A stretch of DNA of 64,000 nt from Gemmatimonadota bacterium (lineage in GTDB: Bacteria; Gemmatimonadota; Gemmatimonadetes; Palauibacterales; Palauibacteraceae). Positions 43,801-52,293 of this stretch are shown here, piece by piece. Numbering within the stretch: position 1 is the first letter of the stretch; each line of letters begins with the position of its first letter. The translations under genes were made by a program, and so were the position numbers. Below the pieces are notes generated by a model that worked only from the letters and a program-made list of their open reading frames with translations, made no database searches and was not told the DNA's origin. The stretch is taken from positions 1-64,000 of the forward strand of contig JAJDUL010000049.1 in assembly GCA_022826685.1 (NCBI GenBank). The letters are read 5' to 3'.

Positions 43801-45118
43801 AGTTCTCGCCGCCGGCGGTCCGGTGCAGCCCGGTCAGAACCGCGATATCCCTCCGGTTGCAGTGAGCCTCGAATTCGGCAATCCGGATGTCCTTCGCCCA
43901 GCGCGCGAAGGCCGCCGTGCCCGGGACACAGATGGGCGTCCGCAACGCGGCCACTTCCTTCAGGCGTTCGAGGCGCAGAAAGGCCTGGGGGAGGGGGCCC
44001 GCGATGTCGGTCCAATACAGGACGAACTTCTCCAGGCGATCGAGTTCCGCGAGCTCGCCCGGGATGCCGCCGCTCAGCGGATTCCTGTAGACGTGGAGTT
44101 CCCTGAGCCTGGAGAGCTGCCCGAGTTCCGGGGGGATGGGGCCGGTCAGCCGGTTGATCCCGAGGCCCAGAACCTCGAGGTGCGCCAGCGTGCCGAGTTC
44201 GGGCGGGATCCGGCCGCGTAAGCTGTTGCGGATCAGGTTCAACTCCGTGAGGCGCTTCAGACGGCTCAACTCGACCGGTATAGGACCGACGAGGTTGTTG
44301 GCCTCGAGGTCCAGTTCCGTGACGCGTCCTTCATCGTCCACGCCGACGCCATGCCAGTCCGCGAGCGGGAGGTCCGTCAGCCAGTTTTCGTCGTGGATCC
44401 AGCCAGCCCCGTCCGTGACGTCGAACAGCGTGGTGAGGACGAGTCGGTCGGCATCCGCGCCGGACAGCACCTCCACGCCCGCATCAGCCGAGGCCGCGCC
44501 GGACGTTGCACGGATCGTCGCCATCCCGATGCCGACGCCGATGACGAGCCCGGTAGCGTCCACGGTCGCGATCGATTCGTCGGTCGAACGCCAGACCAGC
44601 CCGAAGTCGGTTACCGGATGACCGTTGGCATCCGAAGCCTCCACCCGCAGGCGGAGTGAGTCCTCGAGCGCCAGGCCGACGGAGGAAGGCGACACCTCCA
44701 GGGCGGTCACGACCTGATCCACCGTTACCGCGGCGGTGCCCGAAGCCCCTTCCGCCGCGGCCGCGATGGAGGCGGTGCCGTTGCGGACCGCCGTCGCGAG
44801 GCCCGCGGCGTCCACGGTTGCCACGGATGGATCGCCACTCTCCCACGTCACCCTGGCGCTGCGCACGACTTCACCATTCCGGTCTCGCACCTCGGCGACG
44901 AGTCGTGCCGTGTCGCCCAGCGCCTCGAACAGCACGACGGACGGGCTGATCGAAATCGAGGTGGGTCGGGCGGGCTCCGCAGGTGGGGATGGAGGGGCGA
45001 CGGCATCTTCACCGCACGACAGGGCGGCGGTCACCGAAACGACGACGGCCAGCCCCAAGCCATGGCGACTCTGTTTTCGGGTGGCTGCCCCGCCGACGGT
45101 GCCCGGGCGATGAATCAT
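40832..45118 (-). CDS. Giant lipoprotein: Ig-like, leucine-rich repeat and metzincin-type protease domains
   Basis: 1428 residues from ATG 45118. Signal with lipobox ALSC (Cys35). Two Big_2-type Ig-like domains span about residues 50-225 (motifs such as ARVTWESGDPSVATVDAAG and VWRSTDESIATVDATG). A long plant-type LRR region with 24-residue repeats (L-x-x-NxLTGPIPxELGxLxxL) covers about 230-870, in three blocks. A C-terminal metallopeptidase-like segment contains HELGHNMSLRH (HExxHxxxxxH, His1187) and the Met-turn DLMGYC near 1238. Likely surface-exposed. Its LRRs probably bind a partner; protease substrate unknown. Start upstream of 45118 would lose the lipobox context. Confidence 0.85.
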   Translation of the reverse strand: MIHRPGTVGGAATRKQSRHGLGLAVVVSVTAALSCGEDAVAPPSPPAEPARPTSISISPSVVLFEALGDTARLVAEVRDRNGEVVRSARVTWESGDPSVATVDAAGLATAVRNGTASIAAAAEGASGTAAVTVDQVVTALEVSPSSVGLALEDSLRLRVEASDANGHPVTDFGLVWRSTDESIATVDATGLVIGVGIGMATIRATSGAASADAGVEVLSGADADRLVLTTLFDVTDGAGWIHDENWLTDLPLADWHGVGVDDEGRVTELDLEANNLVGPIPVELSRLKRLTELNLIRNSLRGRIPPELGTLAHLEVLGLGINRLTGPIPPELGQLSRLRELHVYRNPLSGGIPGELAELDRLEKFVLYWTDIAGPLPQAFLRLERLKEVAALRTPICVPGTAAFARWAKDIRIAEFEAHCNRRDIAVLTGLHRTAGGENWHRSSGWGEGSVLEDWHGVGADSLGRAVALDLAGNGLAGRLPASLGELTRLTELRLGGNALTGPLPLALSKLPLREFHYVDTELCVPDDERFRDWLRGLASHDGPGAQCSLTSREILETLYYATDGPSWKRNDNWLTNEPLGSWHGVEADTTGVVLRVDLPENGLAGEIPAEIGRFSALRVLDLGDNALRGSIPSDLGGLASLRQLLIGGNRLEGEIPPELGNLAALRQLVLEGNQLRGPIPAELGNLATLRTFDLSSNRLTGSIPSGLGRLSALTGLGLANNRLSGPIPAELGSLANLGWLSLWGNDLSGPVPAELGGLRNVSALWLSGNELTGPIPAEFGDLANLTNLWLNDNELSGSIPSELGSLANLRQFRAGSNELRGPIPRELGNLAALEHLFLGSNALTGPIPQELRSLASLTWLDLSANRLSGALPGELGELEKLNGLVLNDNPGLAGPVPLSLGRLGSVGVFLAGGTDLCAPADAAFLAWLEGRPQRRLARCIEAGEAESAAYLIQAIQSRTHPVPLIAGDPALLRVFVASAGAGGATLPAVRARFYHGGEEVHRVDIPAGTAGIPVAVDESSLDLSSNEEVPGRVIQPGLEMVIEIDPEGALDPGLGVPKRIPAEGRSRVDVLAMPPLDLTVVPMLWSVVPDSSILDITEGLSTDGELLAPVGSLLPVGEFSVTVHDPVVTESRSTLDLLVETLVIRRLEGETGYYLGTMAEPSVSVGVAYNGYPVAFGAPNRHTFVHELGHNMSLRHAPCGGAGGADPAFPHAEGSSGAWGYDFERRELVDPSIPDLMGYCEPNWISDYFFTHAAQFRRYYERAGTRAAARTRTLLLWGGIEPDGAPFLEPAFVVAAPVAAPTAGGAYELRGTAGDGRVLFSTSFEMPEVAHGEGGSRFAFALPVEREWGDALAKVTLSGPGGLATLDAETDAPLAIVRDLSSGQVRGILRGPLMDGFARASLSNLLSDPDVEVLVSRGLPEHEAWRR

Positions 45119-45219
45119 GCAAGCCTTCGCTGAACGGTCCGCTCTGAACCAGCCTACGGCGGAGTCGTCCGCCCTCGCAAACAGACGGCCTTCGTGGGGT
45201 GACGTTCCCATGGAACCGC

Positions 45220-46704
45220 TCAGGGGGGCATCGATCTGCCCACCCTGAGCGCGAGATCGACGGCCGACTTCCGCCACCCCGTCAGCGTCGATCTTCGGTA
45301 GGCGTCGGCGGTGCGCTTCACGCCCTCGCTCATCGTCGGATAGGGATGAACCAGCGACCCGAGCGTCCCCAGCTTCACCCCCGCCTTCATGGCGAGCGAG
45401 ATCTCCGCGATCATCGTCCCTGCGCCCGGCGCGAGGACGTGTCCGCCCAGGATCCGGCCCCCCTTCCCGACGACGATCTTGACTCGGCCCATGGCGGCGC
45501 GCTCGGCGATCGCCCGGTCCAGGTTCCCGACGTCGTAAACGTGCGCGGACACCGCGGATCCGTGGCGATCCACGGCTTCGGCTTCGGTGAGCCCGACGTG
45601 GGCGAGTTCGGGCTCCGTGTACGTGCACCACGGGATCACGCCGTAGTCGATGTTCGCGCGCACGGGAAAGAGCGCGTTCTGCACGACGGTGCGCGCCTCG
45701 TGGTCGGCGACGTGCGTGAACAGGAAGCCGCCGATGACATCGCCGGCGGCGAAGATGTGTTTCCTGGACGTGCGCAGCTTCGAATCGACGGTGACCCAGC
45801 CCTTCGCGGTTTCCACCCCTGCCGCGTCGAGTCCCATGTCCTCCGTATTCGGCGCGCGCCCCGCGGCGACGAGCACCTCGTCGACCTCGAACGTCTCGGG
45901 CGCGACCCCCGGATGGTCGCGGCCTGCGTCCCCGGCGGCGGCGATCGTCACGCGCCGCCGGTCTCCCGCCCGGTCGACCCGCGTCACGACATGGCCGGTC
46001 CGGACCTCGATGCCCTCTTCACGCAGCCTGCTCGTCAGGAGTTCTCCCAGCTCCGGCTCCTCGCGCACCATGAGCCGGTCGAGCAACTCCACCACCGTGA
46101 CGTCCGAGCCGAGGCGACGGAAGGCCTGGGCGAGTTCGACGCCGATCGGCCCGCCGCCCACCACGGCGAGCGAGGCGGGGATCGTGTCGCGGTCGAAGGC
46201 TTCGGCGTGCGTGAAGTAACCCGCCTCCTCGAGCCCCGGGATCGGCGGCACGGCCGCCCGGGAGCCGGTGGCGATGACGAACCGTCGCGCGCGGATGCGG
46301 CGGCCGTCCACCTCCACTTCGTGCGGCGAAACGAAGCAGGCCGCTCCCTCGACCACATCGACGCCCATGGCCCGAAAACGCTCCGGATCATCGTGCGGCT
46401 CGATCTCGGCCCGAGCGGCGCGGACGCTGGCGAGAACGTCCGCTCCCTCGATCGTCGGTTGGACGGGCCGCAGACCGTGCGCGGCGGCGTCGCGAAAATG
46501 ATGCGCCACCCGGGCCGAGCTGATCAGGGCCTTGGAGGGCACGCATCCGGTCCAGAGGCAGTCCCCGCCCAGGCGGTCGCGCTCGATCAGCGCCACGCTC
46601 GCGCCCAGCCCCGCGCTCCCGGCGGCCGTCACGAGACCCGCCGTACCTCCGCCGATGGCGACGATGTCGAACATCCCGTCTCGATCCACGTTGCTACTCC
46701 CCAT
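45220..46704 (-). CDS. Pyridine nucleotide-disulfide oxidoreductase (MerA/dihydrolipoyl dehydrogenase-like)
   Basis: 494 residues. FAD motif FDIVAIGGGTAGLVTAAG, redox-active disulfide GGDCLWTGCVPSKAL, NAD motif VVGGGPIGVELAQAFRRLG, and FAD-binding AAGDVIGG. The dimer interface has HPYPTMSEGVK, where dihydrolipoyl dehydrogenases and MerA carry the catalytic His region HAHPT; here HPYPT is preceded by V. It lacks the N-terminal HMA domain and C-terminal Cys pair of true MerA. It could serve as an E3 or as a soluble oxidoreductase. An ATG at 46674 is an alternative start. Confidence 0.88.
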   Translation of the reverse strand: MGSSNVDRDGMFDIVAIGGGTAGLVTAAGSAGLGASVALIERDRLGGDCLWTGCVPSKALISSARVAHHFRDAAAHGLRPVQPTIEGADVLASVRAARAEIEPHDDPERFRAMGVDVVEGAACFVSPHEVEVDGRRIRARRFVIATGSRAAVPPIPGLEEAGYFTHAEAFDRDTIPASLAVVGGGPIGVELAQAFRRLGSDVTVVELLDRLMVREEPELGELLTSRLREEGIEVRTGHVVTRVDRAGDRRRVTIAAAGDAGRDHPGVAPETFEVDEVLVAAGRAPNTEDMGLDAAGVETAKGWVTVDSKLRTSRKHIFAAGDVIGGFLFTHVADHEARTVVQNALFPVRANIDYGVIPWCTYTEPELAHVGLTEAEAVDRHGSAVSAHVYDVGNLDRAIAERAAMGRVKIVVGKGGRILGGHVLAPGAGTMIAEISLAMKAGVKLGTLGSLVHPYPTMSEGVKRTADAYRRSTLTGWRKSAVDLALRVGRSMPP

Positions 46705-46801
46705 GAACGGTCGATTTTCCTTGCCGGGCGTCCCGATTCCGGCTTAGCTTCGCTTCGTGCAGAATCCTACATCCCACGCTGCGGCGTCCCGGTCGGGCTC
46801 A

Positions 46802-48004
46802 ATGAAAAGCCGCGTCCAGCCGCCTCCGATCCTCGACAAGTGTCGTGAACTAGCGACCGTGAACGACCTTCGCGAGGCCGGTCTCTATCCGTACTTCATG
46901 CCCATCGAGGCCTCGCACGACACCTGGGTCGTCATCGACGGCGCCCGCAAGATCATGGTCGGCTCCAACAATTACATGGGGCTCACGCACGATCCGCGCG
47001 TCCTCGAGGCGGCCCGCGACGCCCTCAACAAGTTCGGAAGCGGCAATACGGGCAGCCGCTTCCTCAACGGCAACCTCGATCTTCATGAGCAGCTCGAGGA
47101 CGAGCTCGCAGACTTCACCGGCATGGAGGCGGCGCTCGTATTCTCGACCGGCTACCAGACGAACCTGGGCACGCTGGGTGCGTTGATCGGTCGCGCGGAT
47201 ACGGTCTACATCGACAAGCTGGACCACGCGAGCCTCCAGGACGGCGTACGTCTGGGGCTCGGCCGCACGCGACGCTTCAACCACAACGACTTCGCCACGC
47301 TGCGCCGCATGCTCGAGGCCGAGACGCCCTCGCGCGGCAAGCTCATCGCGGTGGACGGCGTGTACAGCATGGAAGGCGACATCGCCGATCTGCCCACGCT
47401 GGTCGAACTGAGGCGGGAGTACGGCGCGGCCATCCTGGTGGATGACGCGCACGCCGTGGGCGTGCTGGGCGAGACCGGGGCCGGCACCGCCGAGCACTGG
47501 GGGCTCACCGACGAAGTGGACCTGATCCTCGGCACGTTCTCGAAGTCCTTCGCCTCGATCGGCGGCTTCGTGGCGGGCCGCGCGGACGTCATCGACTACC
47601 TCCAGCACAACGCCCGCGCCCTCATGTTCAGCGCGAGCATGCCTCCCGCCTCCGCCGCCACCGTGCTGAAGGCGCTGGAGATCATCCGCGACGAGCCGGA
47701 ACGCCGGGAGCAGCTCTGGAAGAACACGTACAGGATGATGGAGGGCTTCAAGTCGATCGGGTTCGACATCGGGCCGACCGAGACGCCGATCGTCCCCATT
47801 CTCATCGGGCCCATGGAGAAGACCTTCGTGTTCTGGCGCGCCCTGTTCGAGGCGGGCGTCTTCTCGAACCCGGTCGTTCCCCCCGCCGTTCCCGAGGGGA
47901 GTTGCCGTCTGCGCACGAGCTACATGGCCACGCACACGGACGACGACCTCGATTTCGTGCTCGAGCAGGTAGAGCGCGTGGGGAAGAAGCTCGGCGTCGT
48001 CTGA
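46802..48004 (+). CDS. spt: Serine palmitoyltransferase (PLP-dependent alpha-oxoamine synthase)
   Basis: 400 residues from ATG 46802; a GTG at 46757 would add 15 residues. Alpha-oxoamine synthase features: FMPIEASHDTWVVIDGARKI, MVGSNNYMGLTHDPRVLEAA, GSGNTGSRFLNGN, VDDAHAVGVLGE and the PLP-lysine motif LGTFSKSFASIGGFVAG. It condenses serine with an acyl-CoA to a 3-keto sphingoid base. KBL and BioF share the fold; assignment to SPT rests on the N-terminal motif and on the following acyltransferase, SDR and PAP2 genes. Confidence 0.87.
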   Translation: MKSRVQPPPILDKCRELATVNDLREAGLYPYFMPIEASHDTWVVIDGARKIMVGSNNYMGLTHDPRVLEAARDALNKFGSGNTGSRFLNGNLDLHEQLEDELADFTGMEAALVFSTGYQTNLGTLGALIGRADTVYIDKLDHASLQDGVRLGLGRTRRFNHNDFATLRRMLEAETPSRGKLIAVDGVYSMEGDIADLPTLVELRREYGAAILVDDAHAVGVLGETGAGTAEHWGLTDEVDLILGTFSKSFASIGGFVAGRADVIDYLQHNARALMFSASMPPASAATVLKALEIIRDEPERREQLWKNTYRMMEGFKSIGFDIGPTETPIVPILIGPMEKTFVFWRALFEAGVFSNPVVPPAVPEGSCRLRTSYMATHTDDDLDFVLEQVERVGKKLGVV

Positions 48005-48020
48005 ACCGGCGCCTCCCACC

Positions 48021-49151
48021 ATGACGAGTCTCGCTTCCTCCCTGCGCGTCGTCCCCGTCGAGAGCCGCGCCGACCTCAAGCGCTTCATCGAACTGCCGTG
48101 GTCGATCTATCGGGGCGACCCCGACTGGGTCCCCCCGCTGAAAAGGGACATGCGTGCGGCCTTCGATCCCGCGAAACACCCGTTCCACCTGCACTCGGAA
48201 GTCCAGCCCTACCTCGCGTTGCGCGACGGCCGAGCCGTGGGCCGGGTCTGCGCGATCCGGAACCGTAATCATGAGCGCCTGCACGACGAATCGGTGGGGT
48301 TCTTCGGCTGGTTCGAGTGCGTCGACGACCCTGAGGTGGCCGGGGCGCTGCTCGACGCGGTTCGGGCCTGGCTCCGCGAACGCGGCCTCACCGCCATGCG
48401 GGGTCCCACGAGCTTCTCGACAAACGAAACCTGTGGCCTCCTCATCGACGGAGATCCCGGACCGCCTGTCGTCCTCATGGCCTACAATCCGCCGTACTAT
48501 CCCGGGCTGATGGAGGCTGCCGGGCTGCGGAAGGTCAAGGATCTCTTCGCCTGGCTCCTCACGAAGGGCGATTGGCCGCCGCACCTCTTCCGCGCCGAAA
48601 AGGTCGCGACACGCCGGTACGGCATCCGGATCAGGACGCTGAACATGTCGCGATTCGACGAGGAACTCGGCCGCATCCAGCGCCTGTACAACGCGGCTTG
48701 GGAGAAGAACTGGGGTTTCGTCCCCATGACCGAGGCCGAGATGGATCACATGGCGGCCGAACTCAAGCCCATACTCGACCCCGAACTCGCGCTCTTCGCC
48801 GAGACGCCGGAGGGCGAGACCGCCGGCTTCGCTCTCGCGCTACCGGACTTCAACCAGGTGCTGCGCCGGATGAACGGAAGACTCTTCCCCTTCGGGATTC
48901 TCAAGGCGCTCCTCTATAGGCGGCAAATCACGTGCATGCGCGTCATCATCCTGGGCCTTGCCGAGGAATGGCGCGGCAAGGCCGTGGATGTCCTGCTCTA
49001 CCTCTGGCTGTTCAGGAAAGGGATTGCCGCGGGGATGACGTCCGCCGAGCAGTCGTGGATCCTCGAGGACAACCGGAAGATGAACCAGGCCATCGAGCGT
49101 CTCGGCGGCAGGATCTACCGGACCTACCGGCTGTACGAAGCGGCGCTTTAG
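48021..49151 (+). CDS. Acyltransferase of the GNAT/YghO-like type, candidate bacterial ceramide synthase
   Basis: 376 residues. It begins VVPVESRADLKRFIELPWSI and YRGDPDWVPPLKRDMRAAFD, the opening of the YghO-like group to which bacterial N-acyltransferases involved in ceramide synthesis belong. A central GNAT-like core with ERLHDESVGFFGWFECVDDP and PTSFSTNETCGLL follows; the C-terminal half ends with SAEQSWILEDNRKMNQAIER. No catalytic residues can be assigned. It follows spt by 16 bases and touches the next gene; function by context is N-acylation of the sphingoid base. Confidence 0.72.
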   Translation: MTSLASSLRVVPVESRADLKRFIELPWSIYRGDPDWVPPLKRDMRAAFDPAKHPFHLHSEVQPYLALRDGRAVGRVCAIRNRNHERLHDESVGFFGWFECVDDPEVAGALLDAVRAWLRERGLTAMRGPTSFSTNETCGLLIDGDPGPPVVLMAYNPPYYPGLMEAAGLRKVKDLFAWLLTKGDWPPHLFRAEKVATRRYGIRIRTLNMSRFDEELGRIQRLYNAAWEKNWGFVPMTEAEMDHMAAELKPILDPELALFAETPEGETAGFALALPDFNQVLRRMNGRLFPFGILKALLYRRQITCMRVIILGLAEEWRGKAVDVLLYLWLFRKGIAAGMTSAEQSWILEDNRKMNQAIERLGGRIYRTYRLYEAAL

Positions 49152-50104
49152 TGGCATCGGTCTTTCTGACAGGGGGAAGCGGGTTCCTCGGCGGTCATCT
49201 CGCCGAGGCCCTCGTCGCGGCCGGACACCAGGTCACGGCGAGCGTGCGGCGAACGAGCGACACGCGTCATCTCGACCCCCTGGAGCTGAAGAAGGTCGAA
49301 CTCGATCTCGGGGCGGAGGACAAGTCGGAGACGGCCGCGGCACTCGCGGGCTGCGCCACCGTCGTCCATTGCGGCGCACTCACGCGGGCGCGCAACGAGT
49401 CGGAGTTCATGGCCGTGAATGCGGTCGGCACGCGGAGGCTCGCGGCGGCGGCGGCGGACGCGGGAGTCCGGCGGTTCGTCTTCATCAGCAGCCTCGCCGC
49501 CCGGGGCCCGGATGGCGCGGACGGCCCCGTGAGCCCCTACGGCCGGTCGAAAGCCGAGGCGGAGGCCGCGCTCGCCGGCATCCACGGGCCGATGGAGGTC
49601 GTCGTGCTCCGGCCGGGAGGCGTCTACGGCCCGCGCGACTCCGACCTGCTGCCGCTCTTCCGGCTGGCGGCGCGAGGGTGGACCGCGATTCCGCGCAGCC
49701 GTGCGCCCCTGCAGCCGGTGTACGTTGCCGATGTCGTCTCGGCCGTCCTCGCCGCCCTCGAGGCGGCGCAGGCGCCGCTCCCGCTTCCCATCGCGGCGGC
49801 GGAACGCCATACCTGGCGCGCGCTGGCGCGCGCGCTGATGGCCGCTGTGGACCGCCCCGGCCGCGTCCTGCGGCTGCCATCCGCCCTCTTTCTCACCGTC
49901 GGGGCGCTGTCGGAACTCGCGGGCCGCCTGACGGGGAAGGCCCCCGCGTTCGACCGGAGGCGCGCGCGCGATCTGTCCGCATACGCATGGACCTGTGACA
50001 TCGAGTCGAGTCGGAGACATCTCGACCCCTGGCGTCCGCGGATCGGCATCGACGAGGGGCTCGCGCGCACCGCCGAGTGGTATCGCCGCATGGGCTGGCT
50101 GTGA
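49151..50104 (+). CDS. NAD-dependent epimerase/SDR, candidate ceramide reductase (CerR-like)
   Basis: 317 residues, GTG start sharing one base with the preceding stop. Extended-SDR features: VFLTGGSGFLGGHLAEAL (NAD binding), FVFISSLAARGPDG, the catalytic YGRSKAEAEAAL (YxxxK), VLRPGGVYGPRDSDL and VYVADVVSAVLAALE. In Caulobacter an SDR of this type reduces the oxidised ceramide intermediate. Here it sits between the acyltransferase and the PAP2 gene; both boundaries overlap, implying coupled translation. Confidence 0.8.
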   Translation: MASVFLTGGSGFLGGHLAEALVAAGHQVTASVRRTSDTRHLDPLELKKVELDLGAEDKSETAAALAGCATVVHCGALTRARNESEFMAVNAVGTRRLAAAAADAGVRRFVFISSLAARGPDGADGPVSPYGRSKAEAEAALAGIHGPMEVVVLRPGGVYGPRDSDLLPLFRLAARGWTAIPRSRAPLQPVYVADVVSAVLAALEAAQAPLPLPIAAAERHTWRALARALMAAVDRPGRVLRLPSALFLTVGALSELAGRLTGKAPAFDRRRARDLSAYAWTCDIESSRRHLDPWRPRIGIDEGLARTAEWYRRMGWL

Positions 50105-50976
50105 GCGGCGGTGTCCGCAGGCGGCTTCTGCCCGTCGACCGCGTGGCCATCGGCTACTTCGGTTGCACGGGCCTCGTCGCCCTCGTGTTCGGTGGCCTCT
50201 CCGGCGCGGGAATCGCGGCGGCCCACGCGATCGCGGTCTTCGGGATCACGCGACTTGCGGCCTGGCACCCCCGGGCCGGCCTCGCCGCGATCGCAAGGGG
50301 GGCGTACGCCGTACTCATCACGCCCCTCCTGTATGCGGAACTGTCGGTCCTCAACCGCTTTTTCACGCAACGGTATTTCGACGCCACGGTGCAGGCGTGG
50401 GATGCCGCCCTGTTCGGCGGACAGCCGAGCATCGATCTCAGCGCGTGGCTCCCCTGGCTCTCCTTCTCCGAGGTGTTGCATCTGGGCTACTTCGGCTACT
50501 ACGCCATCATCCCCGTCGCCATCCTGGGCGTGTTCGCGACCCGGGGGATCGAGGCCTTCCAGCGCACCGCCCTCGCCGTGGCGTCCGCCTTCTTCGCCTC
50601 CTACCTCATCTTCATGTTCTTCCCCGTCGCCGGCCCCCGATACGAGTTTGTCCAGATCGGCGGCGAGATTGGCGAGGGTACGCTGTTCGGGATCGTGCAC
50701 GGGATCCTGGAGACCGGATCGTCAAAGGGCACGGCTTTCCCCAGTTCCCACATCGCCGCCTCCCTGGCCGGGGTCGTGGCCGCCGGACGCGAGGATCGGC
50801 GCTGGTTCTGGCTCCTCCTCGTCCCGGAACTCGCGTTGACTGCGGGGACGGTGTACGGTCGCTTTCACTATGCGACCGACGCCCTCGCGGGCATCCTGCT
50901 CGGGCTGCTGGTCTGCGCCGTACTGCGCGCACTCGAGGGCGCCCGCGCGGCCGAGGACGGGCAACCCGCGGGCTGA
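50101..50976 (+). CDS. PAP2-superfamily membrane enzyme, Aur1/IPC-synthase-like head-group transferase
   Basis: 291 residues with about six helices, GTG start overlapping the previous TGA. The PAP2/inositolphosphotransferase motifs are in order: FFPVAGPRYEFVQ, KGTAFPSSHIAASLAG (catalytic His) and AGTVYGRFHYATDALAG (His and Asp). These match the C2-C3 pattern of Aur1/Ipt1-type enzymes, which transfer a phospho-head group from a phospholipid to ceramide. As last gene of an spt-acyltransferase-SDR operon it is a plausible sphingolipid head-group transferase; the donor lipid is unknown. Confidence 0.82.
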   Translation: MSGGVRRRLLPVDRVAIGYFGCTGLVALVFGGLSGAGIAAAHAIAVFGITRLAAWHPRAGLAAIARGAYAVLITPLLYAELSVLNRFFTQRYFDATVQAWDAALFGGQPSIDLSAWLPWLSFSEVLHLGYFGYYAIIPVAILGVFATRGIEAFQRTALAVASAFFASYLIFMFFPVAGPRYEFVQIGGEIGEGTLFGIVHGILETGSSKGTAFPSSHIAASLAGVVAAGREDRRWFWLLLVPELALTAGTVYGRFHYATDALAGILLGLLVCAVLRALEGARAAEDGQPAG

Positions 50977-51025
50977 ACGGCGCATCATAGCGTTGGATCC
51001 GGAAGGTGACCTTCAGAGGGATGAC

Positions 51026-51583
51026 GTGGACGAACGCGAACTGATCGCCTGCGCCAAAGCGGGAGAGCGATCCGCGATGGGGGAGCTGTACGAACTCCAC
51101 GCGCGACGCGTCTACACCGTGATTCGCCGCCTCGTGGGCGACGATCACCTCGCGGAGGACCTCTCCCAGGAAGCGTGGATCCGCGCGTTCGAGAAGCTCC
51201 ACCTCTTCCGGGGAGATGCGGCTTTCGGCACGTGGCTCTACCGGTTGGCGACGAACGTGGCGCTCAACCGGCTGCGCCGGTCGGCGAAGCGGCGTCCGGT
51301 GGAATCCGCGGCCGAGCTTCCCCGCGTGGCGCGGGCGCACGACGACGTGATCGTGACGCGACGGGTCCTGACCCGGGCGCTGGACCAGTTGCCGCCGGGG
51401 TACCGGAGGGTCCTCGTGCTGCACGACGTGGAAGGCTGGACGCACAACGACATCGCCGAGGCCCTGGGTTGTTCGCCCGGCACGTCGAAATCGCAGTTGC
51501 ACAAGGCGCGGGCGCGCATGCGGAAGCTCATCGCTCCGGAAGATTCCGGGAACGGCGGTGCACGAGGCGAAGCGCGCCTCTGA
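51026..51583 (+). CDS. RNA polymerase ECF sigma factor
   Basis: 185 residues from GTG 51026 (AGAGGG five bases upstream). Region 2 contains MGELYELHARRVYTVIRRLV, GDDHLAEDLSQEAWIRAFEK and FGTWLYRLATNVALNRLRR. Region 4 contains ALDQLPPGYRRVLVLHDVEG and WTHNDIAEALGCSPGTSKSQ, the HTH. It lies 49 bases after the PAP2 gene, so may read through from the sphingolipid operon, and is followed by an anti-sigma and a PDZ protein. Confidence 0.95.
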   Translation: MDERELIACAKAGERSAMGELYELHARRVYTVIRRLVGDDHLAEDLSQEAWIRAFEKLHLFRGDAAFGTWLYRLATNVALNRLRRSAKRRPVESAAELPRVARAHDDVIVTRRVLTRALDQLPPGYRRVLVLHDVEGWTHNDIAEALGCSPGTSKSQLHKARARMRKLIAPEDSGNGGARGEARL

Positions 51584-51597
51584 GAGGGATAGAAGAG

Positions 51598-52293
51598 ATG
51601 GCGAACCACATGGATGCCGAGCGAATCTCGGCACTGCTCGACGAGCCGTGGGCCGACCGGGACTGCCGGGCCCACCTCGAAACGTGCAGGGAATGCCAGG
51701 CGGAGTTCGAGAGATTGAGCCGGCTGCGCATGGCGCTGTCCGCGCTGCCGGACGAGAAGGCGCCGGCCGGGCAGTGGGCCGCAATCGAAGCCGCGCTCGA
51801 TGCCGGCGAGACCCGCCGCGGCACCCGCTGGATCGGACGCGGCAGTGGCGGCCGTCTTTTCGTCCCGGGACCGCTGCAGGCCGCGGCCGCCCTCGTGCTG
51901 TTTGCCGGCGGCGTGATCGCCGGCCTGCAGTTCACGGGCGGGAGCGTCGCGAGTCCGCCAGGTGCGGCGGGGGATCTTCCTACCGTCGTTTCAACCGAGG
52001 ACGACCGCGCGCTCGTTGACGGGCTCAGCCGGATGGAGTCGTTGCGGTCGCCGCTCAGGCAGGTGGGAGAGGGCGGGACGGACCCCGCTTCGGAAGGCGG
52101 TTCAAGTGCGAGAGATCCGTTGGAGACGGCCCAGCGGCTGGCGAGGCTGGAGGGGTTGATCCGGGCGCTCCGCGACCGCCTCGCGACGAATCCCGACGAT
52201 CCCCTCGCCAGTGCCTACCTGCTGGAACTTGTGGAAACGCGCGATCGGCTCGCGGAGGATCTGGGCCGGGCGAGCGGGACGCGAACCTGGTGA
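51598..52293 (+). CDS. Zinc-binding anti-sigma factor-like membrane protein
   Basis: 231 residues from ATG 51598. An N-terminal ZAS-like motif HLETCRECQAEFERL (H-x3-C-x2-C) marks an anti-sigma domain. A transmembrane helix AAALVLFAGGVIAGLQF lies near residues 97-113. The C-terminal extracytoplasmic part ends in a coiled-coil-like helix (AQRLARLEGLIRALRDRL). It probably holds the preceding sigma factor at the membrane. Stop overlaps the PDZ gene start (GTGA). Confidence 0.85.
   Translation: MANHMDAERISALLDEPWADRDCRAHLETCRECQAEFERLSRLRMALSALPDEKAPAGQWAAIEAALDAGETRRGTRWIGRGSGGRLFVPGPLQAAAALVLFAGGVIAGLQFTGGSVASPPGAAGDLPTVVSTEDDRALVDGLSRMESLRSPLRQVGEGGTDPASEGGSSARDPLETAQRLARLEGLIRALRDRLATNPDDPLASAYLLELVETRDRLAEDLGRASGTRTW

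Noticed and set aside
46802-48004. Glycine C-acetyltransferase (kbl) or bioF
   Set aside because: The fold is shared, but no threonine dehydrogenase or biotin genes are near, and the following acyltransferase, SDR and PAP2 genes fit sphingolipid synthesis.
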